DNA of 64,000 bases from Lyophyllum atratum (GCA_014905825.1 JACGCN010000006.1:2232001-2296000); one strand, 5' to 3'. Shown: positions 26,976 through 39,683, counted from the stretch's first letter. Numbers and translations are program-made. Notes: a model not told the origin generated them from the letters alone.

Positions 26976-28329
26976 ATGGAAGAAGCTCCTCCCCTCCTCT
27001 CTTTCCCTGCGATTCTAAGAAACCCAGGCATTTCCAGCAGATTTGCCCACCTTCAATCGACCCAACATCGGTCACAGGCTGTTCCAGCCGTAATCAAGAA
27101 GCTCAAACGAGAGCATGAGGGGAAGCGGTGGATAAGGCGTAAAGATAATGGTTGGTGGAGCTCAAATCCTGCATGCTCGCGGTCTGACGCTTTATAGCAC
27201 GATTTACGGGCAATCCGCATATCGTAGCCGCTACCAAGCGGGATTATGCCCTCCAGGTACCTCAAGTTCGAGCGACGTTTCCAGAGCCTCTGCCTCCATA
27301 TCTCCCGCGAAACGCCAAAGTCCCTACCAACGCTCTCCCCGAGCGTGATCCTATCTCTGCCAATGCTGGTCGCTTTTCTCTGAGCCTCAAGGGCATGCGA
27401 CGGGGATTGCGCAAATGTGGCTTCCGTGCCGAACTGCTTGTCCGCGACGTAGAGTACGAGATTATCGAATGGCTCCAGGCCGGTGGTACGGTCCTCAATC
27501 CAGATGCTCGCGAGGCAGAAGACCTCGCTGCGCCTGGTATCCTTGTGGGGGACACTGAGACGATATTTGAGGTTTCCCGTACGCCTCTACAGCTGGTGTG
27601 GTACACCGATAACGACTCATTTGCTCGCTATGTGGTGCACTGCTGCGCCCGGTACCACGAAATCGTCAGCTTTAGTCAGTTTCTCTCCTTATCCTTGATT
27701 CGTTCACACTAATAGCACTATCTACAGGCAAGGAATTATCGGGGCGGCGACTCACGTATCTTCTGCGCCCGAATGTCACTCGGCCAGATCATCGTGCTCC
27801 AGGCACGCTTGACACACCCCCAGTGACAGACATCGACTACTCTTCCCAGCCCGATACAGAGTCAGACCATGGAGGTCTCGAGACGGACTCAGACGTTGAC
27901 CAGCCATCCTTACAGCGGTCAACACAGCTCCCCGCCATCACAGAAGACTATTCTCCACTATCTTCACCTGTCATATCACCTCCGCCACATCTTGATAGCG
28001 AAGCATGGTCGATCATAGGCGACACCGACGTAGAAGGGGACGAATCAGCCAGTGACGCCGAACTAGCGGCGGAAGTCAATTCTTTATCTCTAAGCGCAGC
28101 CGATACAGACCTAGATGTCACGCCTAAAGCGAACATTTACCTCCGCCAGCAAGCGTCCCTGCGCCGTCGCGGTTGGTCCCAGGGACGGGCCACCTCTTCG
28201 CCATCCCGTTCCCCTGCAAGGAGGCCCTTCCGTCGGGGCCCCCTTCGCTATGACCCGCCTCGTTTGACCAAGCCCACAGCTCTTGCATTGCACCAGCAAC
28301 AATCATTCTACGATTATCTCTTCTTATAA
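26976..28329 (+). CDS. Hypothetical protein, 417 aa, conserved-looking N-terminal half
   Basis: Three exons (26976-27150, 27198-27674, 27728-28329), phases consistent. The first ~220 residues look folded: a basic region KRWIRRKDNARFTGNPHI, then LSLKGMRRGLRKCGFRAELL, LVRDVEYEIIEWLQAG and ELVARYHEIVSF-like helices (seen as CARYHEIVSFSKELSGRRL). The second half is acidic and Ser/Pro-rich (ESDHGGLETDSDVD), ending in an Arg/Pro tail. I do not recognise a named domain; the pattern suggests a fungus-specific nuclear or regulatory protein, but function is unknown. The stop is 154 bp from the convergent chitin synthase stop. Confidence 0.65.
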
Positions 28330-28482
28330 TTTGGAAGATACATGAGTTCCGCTGGCCACCGGGTACGGGTATGTAATGTAACGTTGTACAAACTACTCGA
28401 GTATGTAGTGTGATACACATCCTAATCAATAGCGCCAATGTCAGTGCAAGAGTCCGATAAGTATTAATAATGATAGGTTGTG

Positions 28483-31400
28483 TCATCCCATGATTAGACG
28501 TGTAATGAGGTACAAAGTTGACCCAAGGAAGCGCTTGGGAAATAGGTCACTATTGTTGAGCAGACAGATGGAAAATGAAGGGAGGACTTACAATGAAGTT
28601 CGTTATGGCAGTGAAAGCAAGGATAAAAATAAGATAAGCTTTCGTCCTGCTGGTGGCGCCGCCTTCACTGAAAGTACCCGACGGCTTCGCACCACTCAAA
28701 ATGCCCACTAAAAGAAGGCCCTACAATCGCGCAGTGAGCATCGACACCACAAACCCAGAACAAGCTCGCGAACGTACATTCGACAAAACCCAGGTCAGCA
28801 AAACCTAAGGAACGCTGATCAGTATATAATCCCAGCATATACGAGAAAGGGAGACAACAGACATTGGTTCTAACATTCGCATAATAATCTTTCGCCGCCT
28901 GCTCCTTCTCCGCAAGTGACGGTGCGCCTCCAACCCCCTTCGCTGCGACTGGCTTGCGCGTCCTGAGATTCGTAAGCGCCTCCTCGTAGATACTGTTGAC
29001 GTCCGCGGCCTCAGTGAGCATCTCCACATCCACCTGGGAGTGGCTGTCCTGGATAACGGCACCGAGATCTGTCTCCGGAAGGTTATCTTGCTTCGTGCCC
29101 CATGAAATCTATGGGGAAGTAAGCAACTACAGGCCTGGATGAGGAGAAAGTCGACTGACATCATCGAGGTTGGAAAAGGCGTAGCTAGAGACTGATGAGA
29201 TCGAGGAGGATAGAATAAGCGCAGGGACGTACATGTTTAGAATGTTGATGTATGTCGGCGAGAGCAGTAAGTACGGTATGAAGCTCGTGAGCATATGCCA
29301 TGGATCAAATGCCAGGATGCTCGCAAACAGGTACACTTGCACCACATCAGTATACTCTCTACCGGTGGAAGAAAAAACGAGTACTAACATCCATAGGTGA
29401 TGACGATGCTAAAGAGCATAATCGAGTTGGCATAGCCGCCTTGCTCTGCTGCTTGCAGCGAACATTTGACAGATGCGAATATGAGGTAGACCATCAAGAG
29501 GCTGAATACACACGCGGTGGACATGTATTTCCACTGCGACCTGCAAGCACCAACAGGAACTATCATGACCTGGTGGTGATAGAATATTTTGAACGAGGAC
29601 GTACGCTTGCGGCTTGTTACCCATGGAGAATAGGAAGCACGCAACAATAATAGAAGCCATGACATACTGCGTGGGGAGGGTCGATGAGTCTGTGATGCTG
29701 AGCACACGTAGTATGGAAAACTGGGGCTCACCTGGACGAGCGTGTTGAAATATTTGATCCCGGTCATCTTGAACGACGGGTCCTCCAACGATGAGGTCAA
29801 TACCATCTATACACCCTCATGTTCGAAACCCCGATAAGAGCTATACAACGACGAGGAGCACTCACGAAAAACAGATAAAAATTACCCTATATCATTATCA
29901 GCTTACTATCTCACCAAAAAAGGAATATCGACACTCACAATACTAAACCACGAAAAAATCAGATTAATGATATTGTACACCGTCTCAACCATGAGCATGA
30001 TCTTCCTGGATAAACTGTGCCCGGAGCGCATGATTTGTCCGACATGCGCTATGGCATATGTTGCAGCAAAGAACGAGCCGTTGAGCCACCGCCGCCGCTG
30101 GCTGATGAATTCCGGCAGGGCCTCAGGGACATCCGTCTCGCCGATGGCGCCCTTAACGTATTTGAGAACCCTGTTGGGGAGAATGATTAGGTTAAATCCT
30201 TAGAAGCGAGAAGGGATGTGGACTTTCCAGTTGCAGTTTGCCTTCGCTACGAGTTCAAAACATAATATGCGCTATATACATTTCGTTAGGCATTCTCTCC
30301 TACATTGGAAAAAAAACGTACATCCTCAGCCAGGTCTGTAAAATAAGGTCCTTACATCAGTCCATACCCTGCCTTGAGTCTGATCAGAAAGACGTACACA
30401 TATTCGATGTAAAGATGTCCGTGTCGCGACCGTGTAGCACCTCCCCCTTGAAGTATGATGCCAACGGGCCTACGCCCTTCTCGTCATTCTGTAGCGCAAT
30501 ATACCTTATAACAAAGGTCAGGATCCGCATCCTTCAGGAATAAAGACTCCCGAACCACGTACCGGTAGGCCGAGAATGCGCCGGGCTATACAAAACACTG
30601 AAATCAGAGGATGAAATATCTCGGTAGGAAATGAGATGGCTCACCAAGACGCTGATGTACCCAAACATGGACTCCGTCGTCTTGTCGAGGATACCGCTTA
30701 TCTTATACTCGAAGTTCTGAGCTGCGACTAGCACACTTTCAGCAGCTCTCCACGCATTGATGATGAGGAAGGGCCTACCTAGAGGGTTGAGGAGCAGCGA
30801 CCACCTTTTTCCTTTGTACGTCGAAATCTCGCCACATGCACCACCAACACTCGAGTTGACATCAAACGCTTTCCAGAGACGGTATATACTGTTCTTCCCC
30901 GGTCGCGTACCCACGTCCAGTAGGACACACACGTTCGGCTGCGAGATAACCAATATAATCAACATCGCTGCATCATCAAGTTCACAGGGTCTTTACATAC
31001 CTGTAACATCGGCGCGAATGCGTTGAAAAACCACCGGTGGCTATTGATCTTCTTTTGGTTCTTTTCCTTCATGCAGAAGATGATTTGCGTCGGCATGATG
31101 CCCTTGTCTGGGTACTTGAAGTGCAGATTGGGGTCGAGCGCGAAGGTGGTGGTGTACTCGAAGAGATGTGCAGTCACTTCCTTATTGTTGACCATGTTCT
31201 TCATGTGGTCGCCAGCCTGGTAGACGCCTAGGAGTGTTAAGCAGTCCAGCACCCGCGGGTGGATCTTTTTACGTCCATCCGCAACTATACATACAACTAC
31301 CTAAAAGGGTCTTGATATAAGTGACTTGACTGAGGTAGAACACACGCACCTTCTCCCATGCATTAGGGCCCCAGGTCTGTGAATTCTTGCGCGTGCACAG

Positions 31401-32558
31401 ATGCGCGATATTCTGCATCACGCCATACATTGTCCTACAAAACAGCACCTCGTCTTCCTGAGTCCCTCATTAGTCCATGCGTACGCATGCAAGGGTCGAA
31501 GTACGCACATTATACATCGTGATCACGATAAACAGTTCCGTCCGTCTCCCAATCTCGTTCTGCCTCAGGAAAAACCCCTTCTTCTCAAATTCATCCGGGT
31601 CGCAAGTCACGGCGGTATAGCGCGTCCCCGTCGTCTCCGGTTCGCCTCTCCTCGGTAACACCAGTTTCGGCGGAACGGCGAGGTCAATGACGAGGTTCCC
31701 GTTCGTCAGTTGAACACGACGTTTCGTCTTGTTCCTGCGCATGACCCGGCCACTCGGTGCCGGCCCAAAATGCAGCGTCTCGAGTGGTGTTTCTGGGAGC
31801 GTCCCGAGTGAAGATGTGGGTGTTTCGGGCTCAGGGTCATACACAATGTTGTGCGCGAAGCCGAGCATGGCCTTCTCTGGGTCAGCATTGTCATGCGGGC
31901 GTGCGTAGCCGGTGTGGTGTATGCTGTCGTTGCCCACGACGTAGTAATCCTCGTCATCGACGGCAGGGGTAGGGGAACGGGAGCGTGGAGGTGGGCGCCA
32001 TGAGGCCCTTGAGTTGTTGCCCGACGCGTAGGTTTCGATATCTGAGTTGAAGGAGGTGTCGTAGTATTCAGTACCAGCGGGAAGAGTCTGGTCTTCGTAG
32101 GAGACGTAAGAGTGTGTTGAGGGAGGTCGATAGTCCTGGTCGGAGTAATATGACTGTCCGCTCGAGGTGAGAGGCTCGTGGGACTCGGAGAACGGGTTGG
32201 TGTCGGTTGGTGTAAACTCTTCCCGATCGTCCAGCTGCAGTGTTTCACCTGTGATTATAGGTGCGAGGTATTGGCCCGGCTGGTACGGCTTGTACTGCTG
32301 TTCAGGTGGCGCGTAACTGCCATGCTCACTAGCAGAGGCATAGCTGCTGTGTCCACTGGAAGACGTCGCGCGAGGCGACGAAGGGTCCTCTGCCGTCGTG
32401 TTCGACTGTGGTTCACGCAGTAGTTGGTCCACTGCGGTGCTGATGTTGTCGTAGGACTGCGATACAGGGCCATCGGAGAGGCTGTAGCGCCTGACGCTGG
32501 GGTCGACGGGCTGGTACTCAGCCTGGGCGCTTTTAACGGGTTTTCTGCGTGCGGCCAT
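28483..32558 (-). CDS. Chitin synthase, division 1 (class I-III type)
   Basis: Minus-strand gene with many introns, ATG at 32558, stop 28483-28485. About 310 residues of Ser/Tyr/Pro-rich N-terminal region precede the Chitin_synth_1N and GT2 domains. Diagnostic strings are [18 protein letters not shown] (from ITMYNEDE), [30 protein letters not shown] and QRRRWLNGS; the last two carry catalytic Asp and the product-binding signature. Several hydrophobic C-terminal segments follow ([35 protein letters not shown]), and the last exon gives [16 protein letters not shown]. The enzyme polymerises UDP-GlcNAc into chitin at the plasma membrane. There is no myosin or cytochrome b5 domain, so it is not class V/VII or IV. 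Confidence 0.94.
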
Positions 32559-33512
32559 GGTGGCGGTCAACTGCTAGTCTTGACACAGCGTTGCCTGCTT
32601 TTAGTACTTTTACTGCGCAAGTCATGAATGTTCAGATTCTCGCGATGCGTCCAGTCACGGGACCGCGTCGAAAAGCACGTCACATCACGAGCGCGAAATG
32701 TACAAACCGTGGATTACATAATCATTCAATTACACCCCTTCCTCTCCTCTCGATCTAAGTATCTGTCGCGAAACGGCCCTCAGCGCTCAGCATCTATATA
32801 TGGGAATATTTCCAATCCCCGGTACACGCATTCTCCTGCGCGTCAGCGTCCTAATACGACCGCAAATAAATGCAGGCTAAAGATGCAGATAGCCGCAGAA
32901 AAGAACGCGTCTGCCGGCATCGCAACAAACAGGATCGCGCAGATCATGACTGTGTACTCTCGACACGAATAGTTTGCAGACAGTCGACAAGGGGGACTGC
33001 GAGTTTCATCCCTCACGCGACTTGGGGAAGACATGGCGGACGATTGATACAGTTGCCCATACAGGTTCGGAGGTCAAGCTATGTGACAATTTCGCAGTCC
33101 TACCAAAGCAACCATGCTCCTGGTTGACTGCTACTTAGGCCGGAGCTGAAGGGACAGCTTATGTTATCATTCGGGTTCAGGTATAGTCATTGAGGCGAAA
33201 TCGCGGGTGCCCAGGGTATATGCGGGATAAACACGAAGAGCGATTAAGACAAGAATCAGATACTGCAAGGATCAAGTCAGCCCTGTAGTTCCATACGGGA
33301 CGCACGAGCAGACAGTCTTCAGGTGTAGGAGATGTTCATCGATGCAAATATGCATCAGGGCTTGATTTCTGTTTGTTCATCCGTAAGTATGCCTACGGCA
33401 ACTGGGGCGGAAGGAAGGGCATGATCACGTACGGAGAGACGTCCAACACGTCATCATCGAAGGTTGTACAATGCATGAATGAAACCAGGGGCGGGTAGAC
33501 ATGTCTATCACT
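32559..33512. other. Intergenic region upstream of chitin synthase
   Basis: 954 bp between the chitin synthase ATG and the 3' end of the next minus-strand gene. Short frames here do not join into a protein. I see nothing beyond presumed promoter and 3' UTR. Confidence 0.5.
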
Positions 33513-34299
33513 TCAGCGGTCCAGCGGCTGAAAGCGTGTATAGAACTTTTTCGTCTGGGCCTCGACCATCTCTTGCGTCGACTCAGGAAGGTCTTCAACA
33601 AAGCGGCCTAGTCATGTTTCATTAGGTCGCATATAAAAGAAGACAGAAAGTAAGCGGAGCTATACACACCTGGTGAGCCAGCAAACAAGGACAGTGCAGG
33701 TATGACAGTAGCCGGAGGCACAATAGTATTATCTGCTATCTTTGCACAATCTTTGATGATAGCGAACTTGCCCTGTCAAAAGTCTAGTCAAAGACGAAAC
33801 GCAACAACAACACAAACGGGACTGACAATAACACAGTTCTTCCCAATCTCGACGTGGTTCCCGACTGCGGCGGCCTCCACAACACTGTTAGCACCGATGT
33901 GAACGTGATCTCCTATTTTCATGGGATAGTAATTGAAGTTGCCACGGTAAGTCTTGTAGGGCGGCCTGTTATTATTGGGTGGATGAAGAGCTTCCTCTTG
34001 TTGAAACAGACGTACCGCATTACGCATCCTTCACCCACTAAACAATACCTACCCAACGAGATGACAACGGCATGTCCAGGGCCCGTACGCCTGAGATCAC
34101 CTCGGATGATCGCCCCGCTCGAAATGATCGTCTTGCCACCAAGAATAATATTCTGTGGGCCCGCGATGGTGGCTCGTCGCGATACCTTGTTCCCTGTATC
34201 CTGCCAAGATACAGCCTCGTACTTTTAGATGGTAAACATCATGGGAGCACGTACTGTCTCGATGAATTCGGCTTTAGAATAGTAGATTGTTGGCTCCAT
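33513..34299 (-). CDS. Dynactin subunit 5 (p25), left-handed beta-helix protein
   Basis: Five-or-so exons on the minus strand from ATG 34299 to TGA 33513-33515. The protein begins MEPTIYYSKAEFIETDTGNK and shows the hexapeptide-repeat beta-helix of p25: GGKTIISSGAIIRGDLRR, FNYYPMKIGDHVHIGANSV, VGNHVEIGKNCVIGKF, ILDNTVLPP-like (here IADNTIVPPATVIP) and FAGSPGRF. p25 with p27 caps the pointed end of dynactin and adapts dynein to endosomes and nuclei in fungi. Its ATG lies 65 bp from that of the divergent neighbour, so both share a very short promoter. Confidence 0.92.
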
Positions 34300-34364
34300 G
34301 TGATGTACAAGGTCAAGAGGAATACGCGTGCGAAACCCGGTTATTTTATCTCGTTCTTGCTGTC

Positions 34365-35254
34365 ATGCTTCGCCAGACCATCCTTCGAGACCGCCCTCCA
34401 CTACTGTTGACATGCCTCAGGGCGCAGCGGCCTCTGGGCTACTCCACTCTTTCCCTTCGCTTTCAGTTGCGAAGTGCTGTGTGCCTTCGATCACCTCAAA
34501 CTCGAGCGCTTTCAACTTCCGCTCCCTCAGTCGATGAAGCAAAGACCTCTCAGTCTCCAGCTTCAACACCGCCGCCGAAGGCAGAAAAGCCTCCATATGT
34601 CGGGCCGCTGGCGTTGACGTTCCGACGGCTAAAACTCTTTTCGCTATCGTCCTTCTCACTGTCATGTACCCTGGCACCGTTCATGTTCATTGTAGAGTCG
34701 AATCTGCCTATGTCCGCGCGCGTCTCCCTGGCTTCAATAGCTGTTGGAACGTCTGGAATAAGTACGGCCCTCGTCGGGTGGTACGGCCAGCCGTATGTCA
34801 TCACGCTACGGCATCTGACTCCGGAGCAGAACGGCGGGGCGGAAGGCATTGAGATGACTACTCAAACATTGCTACTCAGACTACGGGTTACAAGAGTATG
34901 TGCATACCTCCTGGCCTAGGTTCTTAAGCTAAATCCGGTGGTTATCTAGGTTTACGATCCGACGTTCTTGGTCGAAACCAAGCGGCCTTCCGCGAAATGG
35001 GAGCTCGCGGACACTTTGGTGCTTCCTAAGAACAAGACCGTTGAGCCAGGACAAGAGGAAACGGTGGCAGAAACCATGGACAAGGAGGGAAATGTTCTTG
35101 GACGATGGATTGTAAAATGGGAGGAGGGCGGCGTGGGCAAGTGTCATGAAGTTGGCAAGGTCGTCAGGTAAGTTCGAGTATGCATCGAGTACCCTTCAGA
35201 AGCTCACGTTGGCCTGGCGACAGGTATTTTAACGTCCATGAGGAGCTGCTTTAA
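34365..35254 (+). CDS. TMEM70/TMEM186-like mitochondrial inner-membrane protein
   Basis: Three exons (34365-34895, 34950-35167, 35224-35254) give 259 aa. The N-terminus is Arg-rich with no acidic residue among the first few (MLRQTILRDRPPLLLTCLRA), as in matrix-targeting presequences. After a Pro-rich linker come two hydrophobic segments (SLSSFSLSCTLAPFMFIVES and SLASIAVGTSGISTALVGWY) joined by a short loop, then RHLTPEQ and a soluble C-terminal domain. This helical hairpin layout matches the TMEM70 family, which assists assembly of ATP synthase or complex I in animals. Assignment to this family is from layout and short motifs only. Confidence 0.65.
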
Positions 35255-35985
35255 CCATCTAGATGAGCTCCGTTCTCACATACCATCAAACCAAGTCTTA
35301 TGTATACACCGTCTCCCAGACATAATCCCTTCCTCTCTTTCATAGTTTGAGGCGACCATAACCAAGACGCGAATTGGTAAGTCTGTCATCCCAGGAGGAG
35401 GAGCATTGATATTGAAGCCAAGTAATTTGACGATCTAAAAATGTCCCAATAGTGGCGTTGATTACAATCCAACAAGCCCATGCTGCCTGAGTGGCGGATC
35501 AACGGCATGATGTTGAGCGCATGTGTGATGTTCTTGGTGTGAAACTACCATCCTCACAGTTTGCACCTGTCGCGGTTGCATAAAGCGCGCCTTCTGAACG
35601 ATGAAATATGCAAATGCCTCATGGAGACGTTCTCTGCCAACTGGTTGGCTTTGTCCGAGATATTTTAACATCGACGAAGATCGACGGCCTCTTATATCAC
35701 CCGATCGATCTCGGAATGCCGGCTAATCCGGACACTGCCTCCCTCTGCCTGCTCTACCTTCTCCCTTCCACGCGAGCCGTTACAAGCCGCTGTCGAAACG
35801 TTGACTGCCGAACCTATAATCTGATCTGAGCCCCACAGCTTACGGTCCCTGTTTCACAAAGACCGTGAAGCTCTGTTATCCCAACTAATAAATAGGCCAG
35901 GGAAAGTCACCATGGGACCACCCACTCTTAGCTGGTCTCAGAGTCAAGGCTATTGTGAACCTGTCGCTGGTCGTCCTTGTTCGCG
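35255..35985. other. Intergenic region
   Basis: 731 bp between tandem genes; no spliced or unspliced coding signal found. It should contain the promoter of the secreted-protein gene. Confidence 0.4.
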
Positions 35986-36790
35986 ATGTTCCACTCTTCC
36001 CTTATGATGATCTTAGTAGCCTGCGCTGGTCTCGCAGCTATCTCAAGTGTCAATGCCTTTCCTATGGTGGACGCGTCCAACAGCACCCAAACCCTCAGCA
36101 CCCATGCCTCCTTTTCCGACAACCCCTTCGAGGGAATCATGATCGATATACGGTCTGACTCATTCAGCAAGTCGATGGTAGACCGCAGCGCGATGGATGC
36201 CGAGCTCGATCGTCGTATAATCGGAGCCATCGTCCGTGGCGCTGTACAGCTCATCATGAAAGTCGTCGCGAAGGTCAAGGAAGGAATCGAGAAAGACAAG
36301 AAAGTGCGACTTCATACTTTTCATGCCGCGCAATCTTTTGCTGATAGGTTGCTTCCAATGGTTCATCAGGCTCGCGGAAAGTACACGATGTGGGTCGCGG
36401 AGGAGGGAAGGAAACAACATCCTGAGTTCAACTGGGTAGTCTGTCATACAAAGCACAGGACGAAATGGAAGGGTACCAAGGGTGTGGATTGGGGTCACGA
36501 CCATAAAGAATTCGACGTCAAGATCGGTGGCACCATAGGGTATGTTACATGACACCCAATGATTTTGAAGCTCTTCTTACTGAGCTGCTATTCTGCAGAT
36601 ACGAAGTATACTATGCACGAGAGGGCGAATTTTGGAATAACGGGGACGGAGGATATCTCAACGTCAGTGTTAACTTTTCTTGTAACAGAAGTTTCTCTGA
36701 TTATGTTTATAGTGGGCATATTCCGGATTCTTCAAGGCTGATGGCAAGGGCAACAAACACGTTATGTTCACTAGACCCCCTGGAAAATGA
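35986..36790 (+). CDS. Small secreted protein of unknown function, 231 aa
   Basis: Three exons (35986-36539, 36599-36662, 36713-36790). The first 26 residues are a classic signal peptide: hydrophobic core LMMILVACAGLAAISS and an Ala-containing cleavage site near VNA-FP. The mature protein has an amphipathic, Lys-rich helix (IMKVVAKVKEGIEKDKK) and a C-terminal region rich in Trp, Tyr, His and Gly (VDWGHDHKEFDVKIGG; EGEFWNNGDGGYLNWAYSGF), suggesting a small beta fold. It has few cysteines, unlike most small secreted effectors. I do not recognise the family. Confidence 0.7.
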
Positions 36791-36987
36791 GCTTGTTAAG
36801 GTTGCTATTTTCCAGCACCTTCCCAGGCTCGACGCCGCCATATAGTCACATCCGTACGGTTATCAGATGCGTCCAGGACATGTACGAATTGGGAGATAAT
36901 GTCGCGAATTCGCACAATCAAATAAAAACCAAGATACAACATGAGATATCTCGTCCGCAAATGAGGTCCCGAATTTGATGGAGATGT

Positions 36988-39401
36988 TCACAGCTTCGTC
37001 TTCAATTCTCGTAACATGGCATGTTGCAAGCCCTCATCTGCGTGAAAAAAGATTGAGTCGAAGAAAGATGAGACGTGGAATTCAATCTCACAATTAGACT
37101 CGTAGAGCCGATCTCCTGGCACAGAGACGATGTGTGTATGGATGTTGGAAGCATCTACCATGGCAGGGACGACATCCTTGATGGTGGGAGCTCCAAGCAA
37201 ACGCATGTTCATCTCAAACTCGTCCTGTTATACGTTGAATACAAGAGGTTGTGACAGGACAGAGACGACGACGTACGTGTAAAATCTGCAGAGCCTTGTC
37301 CATTCCCTCAGGCCCATATGCTGAATACGCATAAAGGAAAGGCCGCCCAATGCCGACTAAAATTATGTCAGTGGGATGCAGAAGCCTAAAATCAAAGATA
37401 CAGACCAGCGGTAGCACCCAAGGCGATTGCTTTGAGCACGTCCGTTGCTCTGCGCACACCACCATCGACGAAAAGCTGGAATTTCTCGTTCGGGAATGTC
37501 ACACCACGCTTCTCTTTCAGCTTCTCGACTACCTCGACCAAAACTTCAATACCAGAACGAGAAAAGTCTAGCTGCCGTCCACCGTGATTAGAGAGAACAA
37601 CTCCGGCAAGATTGAGGTCGTATGCTTCGAGTGCATCCTAGATTATATGTTGATATCTCCGGTTCGATTTCGCGAAGAAACCACACTGACCTCCCAGCAC
37701 TGGACACCCTTCAGAATCAGTGGCACTGTGCGTAAGATCAGCGTCTGTACAAAGGAAGGTAAGTAAAGCGCACTTACTTGTTGTGATGCTCTTGAACCAC
37801 TTCAAATCTTCCCACTTCAAGCCAGGGTCAATGAATGACTGACAAACGAACCAATTAGCACGATATGCAGACGAGGCAGCAACGGCAAGGACGTACGCTG
37901 ATGGCTCTCGCTGCGCCTTGTGACCTATCTACACCTTCGGATCCAGCCTGTGTGACCTCTGAAGGATCTTCGGCCTCAAACTTCATACGCATGTCCTAGG
38001 AAACAGTGATGATATGTTGTCGCCAAGGATGATGAGCAGTATACCTTTTCCCTTCGACCAAGCTGTGGCGCATCTACGGTGATGAAAAGACCTTTGATAC
38101 CACGCTTCTCGGCATGTTGTACGATACGTTTCGTAATCTTTCTATCTTTGTTGACATATCTGTCATTGAAATAAGGGGAGTCAGCGTCCACTGGTCGTGA
38201 CAGAAGCAAAAAAAACGTGCAATTGGAAAAATTGTACTTGTCCAGGCTGAGCTGCGTCCATTATCTCATCGAAGGAGCATGAAGCTAAGGTTGGTATCTT
38301 TGAAGTGTTGAGGAAGCGTTCACGTTTGAACAGGGGGAAAGTTTACCATTTGTATTACACCGTGTTTGGCGGCCGCTCTCGTCAAGTTTAATTCGCCGTC
38401 GGGGTGGCCGAGTTTTCCTAACGCAGTCGCGGTCTATAACACGCGTATTGGATCGCAAAACCACGCGGAACAAAAGAATGCGTACTATGTACAGCGGCAT
38501 GCTTGACTTATGGCCCATTATGGTTGTCGACCAGTCAACTTTCGAGACGTCTCGAAGAACTCTTGGCCTAAACCATATCCTGGGCAATTACATCCTGGGT
38601 TAACATCGCGCGGTCATAAACGCAGAGTGACCAACCTATGATAAGCAGCATGGTTCTCTCTGGTGGTAATCTCGTCGTCTGCAGCGGAGGAGTAGTATGC
38701 CCAAGCCTTCTCTGGCATTACTTGACGAGCGATAGCCTATTCAACGTCAGAATCCAAATGACATACTCATAACCAGAAGTTGACATACCTCGAAATCATG
38801 CAAGTTGAGTATCTCGCTCAACGGTGGTCTTGCACTTATGCGTGTCTGACGCGCCTTTTCCTCGTCCGTGATCACAACCTCTACTTTCTCCACCGTATTT
38901 GGCTCAACGGGACCCAAACTAAAAATGAAAGCTATCAACAGATGGGCTCAGCGCACGAGGGGATATCTCTTACTGCTTCTCTGGAGGGAGATTGGTCGTA
39001 ATGGCATCTGGCGGGTGAATAGGATCGTATTCTTCTCTGTCTGGGTGGTCAGCTCAGTTATAGGCATGGACTGTACCAAACGAACGTTGCATCTTTGCCA
39101 GCATATTTCAAAATGATCTTGCTTCCCCCTGGAGATAACGTGAGCGCCGAAACCGAGGTACCCCAGAAGCCTGGTACTTGCCAGGATGATCTAAAGACAC
39201 ATAAGTTAGAGGGAGAGTCTGCGACTAAACCTGAGTCACTAGCCGTCAAGGAATTCAGTAACATCATAAGCATGTCCTGTTTCCAGTGAAGGGGTCAATG
39301 AAACGTCATCTCCCAAGGCTTCTTGACGTTGACTGACCGTGAACAATGATCCAGCAACTGTCACGGGAGTTGTGTTGGGCGACCTCCTTTCCAGAAAGCA
39401 T
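36988..39401 (-). CDS. Flavocytochrome b2-type 2-hydroxy-acid dehydrogenase, copy A
   Basis: Multi-exon minus-strand gene, ATG 39401, TGA 36988-36990. An N-terminal cytochrome b5 domain ([18 protein letters not shown], then the haem motif DHPGGSK) is fused to an FMN-dependent alpha-hydroxy-acid oxidase domain: [29 protein letters not shown] [37 protein letters not shown], the catalytic [16 protein letters not shown], and [23 protein letters not shown] (here KAIALGATA) phosphate site. It should oxidise lactate, glycolate, glyoxylate or a related acid. No mitochondrial presequence is visible, unlike yeast Cyb2; the protein ends -TKL. Three introns appear to use GC donors, one of them inside the haem motif. 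If these are not spliced the gene is broken. Confidence 0.85.
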
Positions 39402-39683
39402 GTTGGTGGTAATGTTCCGTTGCAGAGAACACAGAGCGGACTTAAGAGCTGCGAGCACGCTGACCAGGGCCCAGGAGCTACGTGAATTATTCCACGGATT
39501 GTGATTTACCCGGGCCGGAGAAACGGGTGGGGCACGGAACTATCGGGGCGCCACTATTGTTTGGCACTATCGCCTATGGCAAATGTTGGGCTATATTTAT
39601 ACAACAGTGGCGTCAAGAAACAGGAATACAGCAAGTCTAATACTACTAGATAGTGGGGGCAAGGATATGCGAGTGGGCAATGA
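39402..39683. other. Promoter spacer of copy A
   Basis: 282 bp between the ATG of copy A and the stop of the lyase gene on the same strand. No coding signal. Confidence 0.4.

Noticed and set aside
39133..39260. Copy A as a pseudogene because the haem His seems replaced (LSPGGSK)
   Set aside because: Reading through gives Ser for His, but splicing with GC donors restores DHPGGSK and the rest of the gene is intact, so decay is not the preferred reading.
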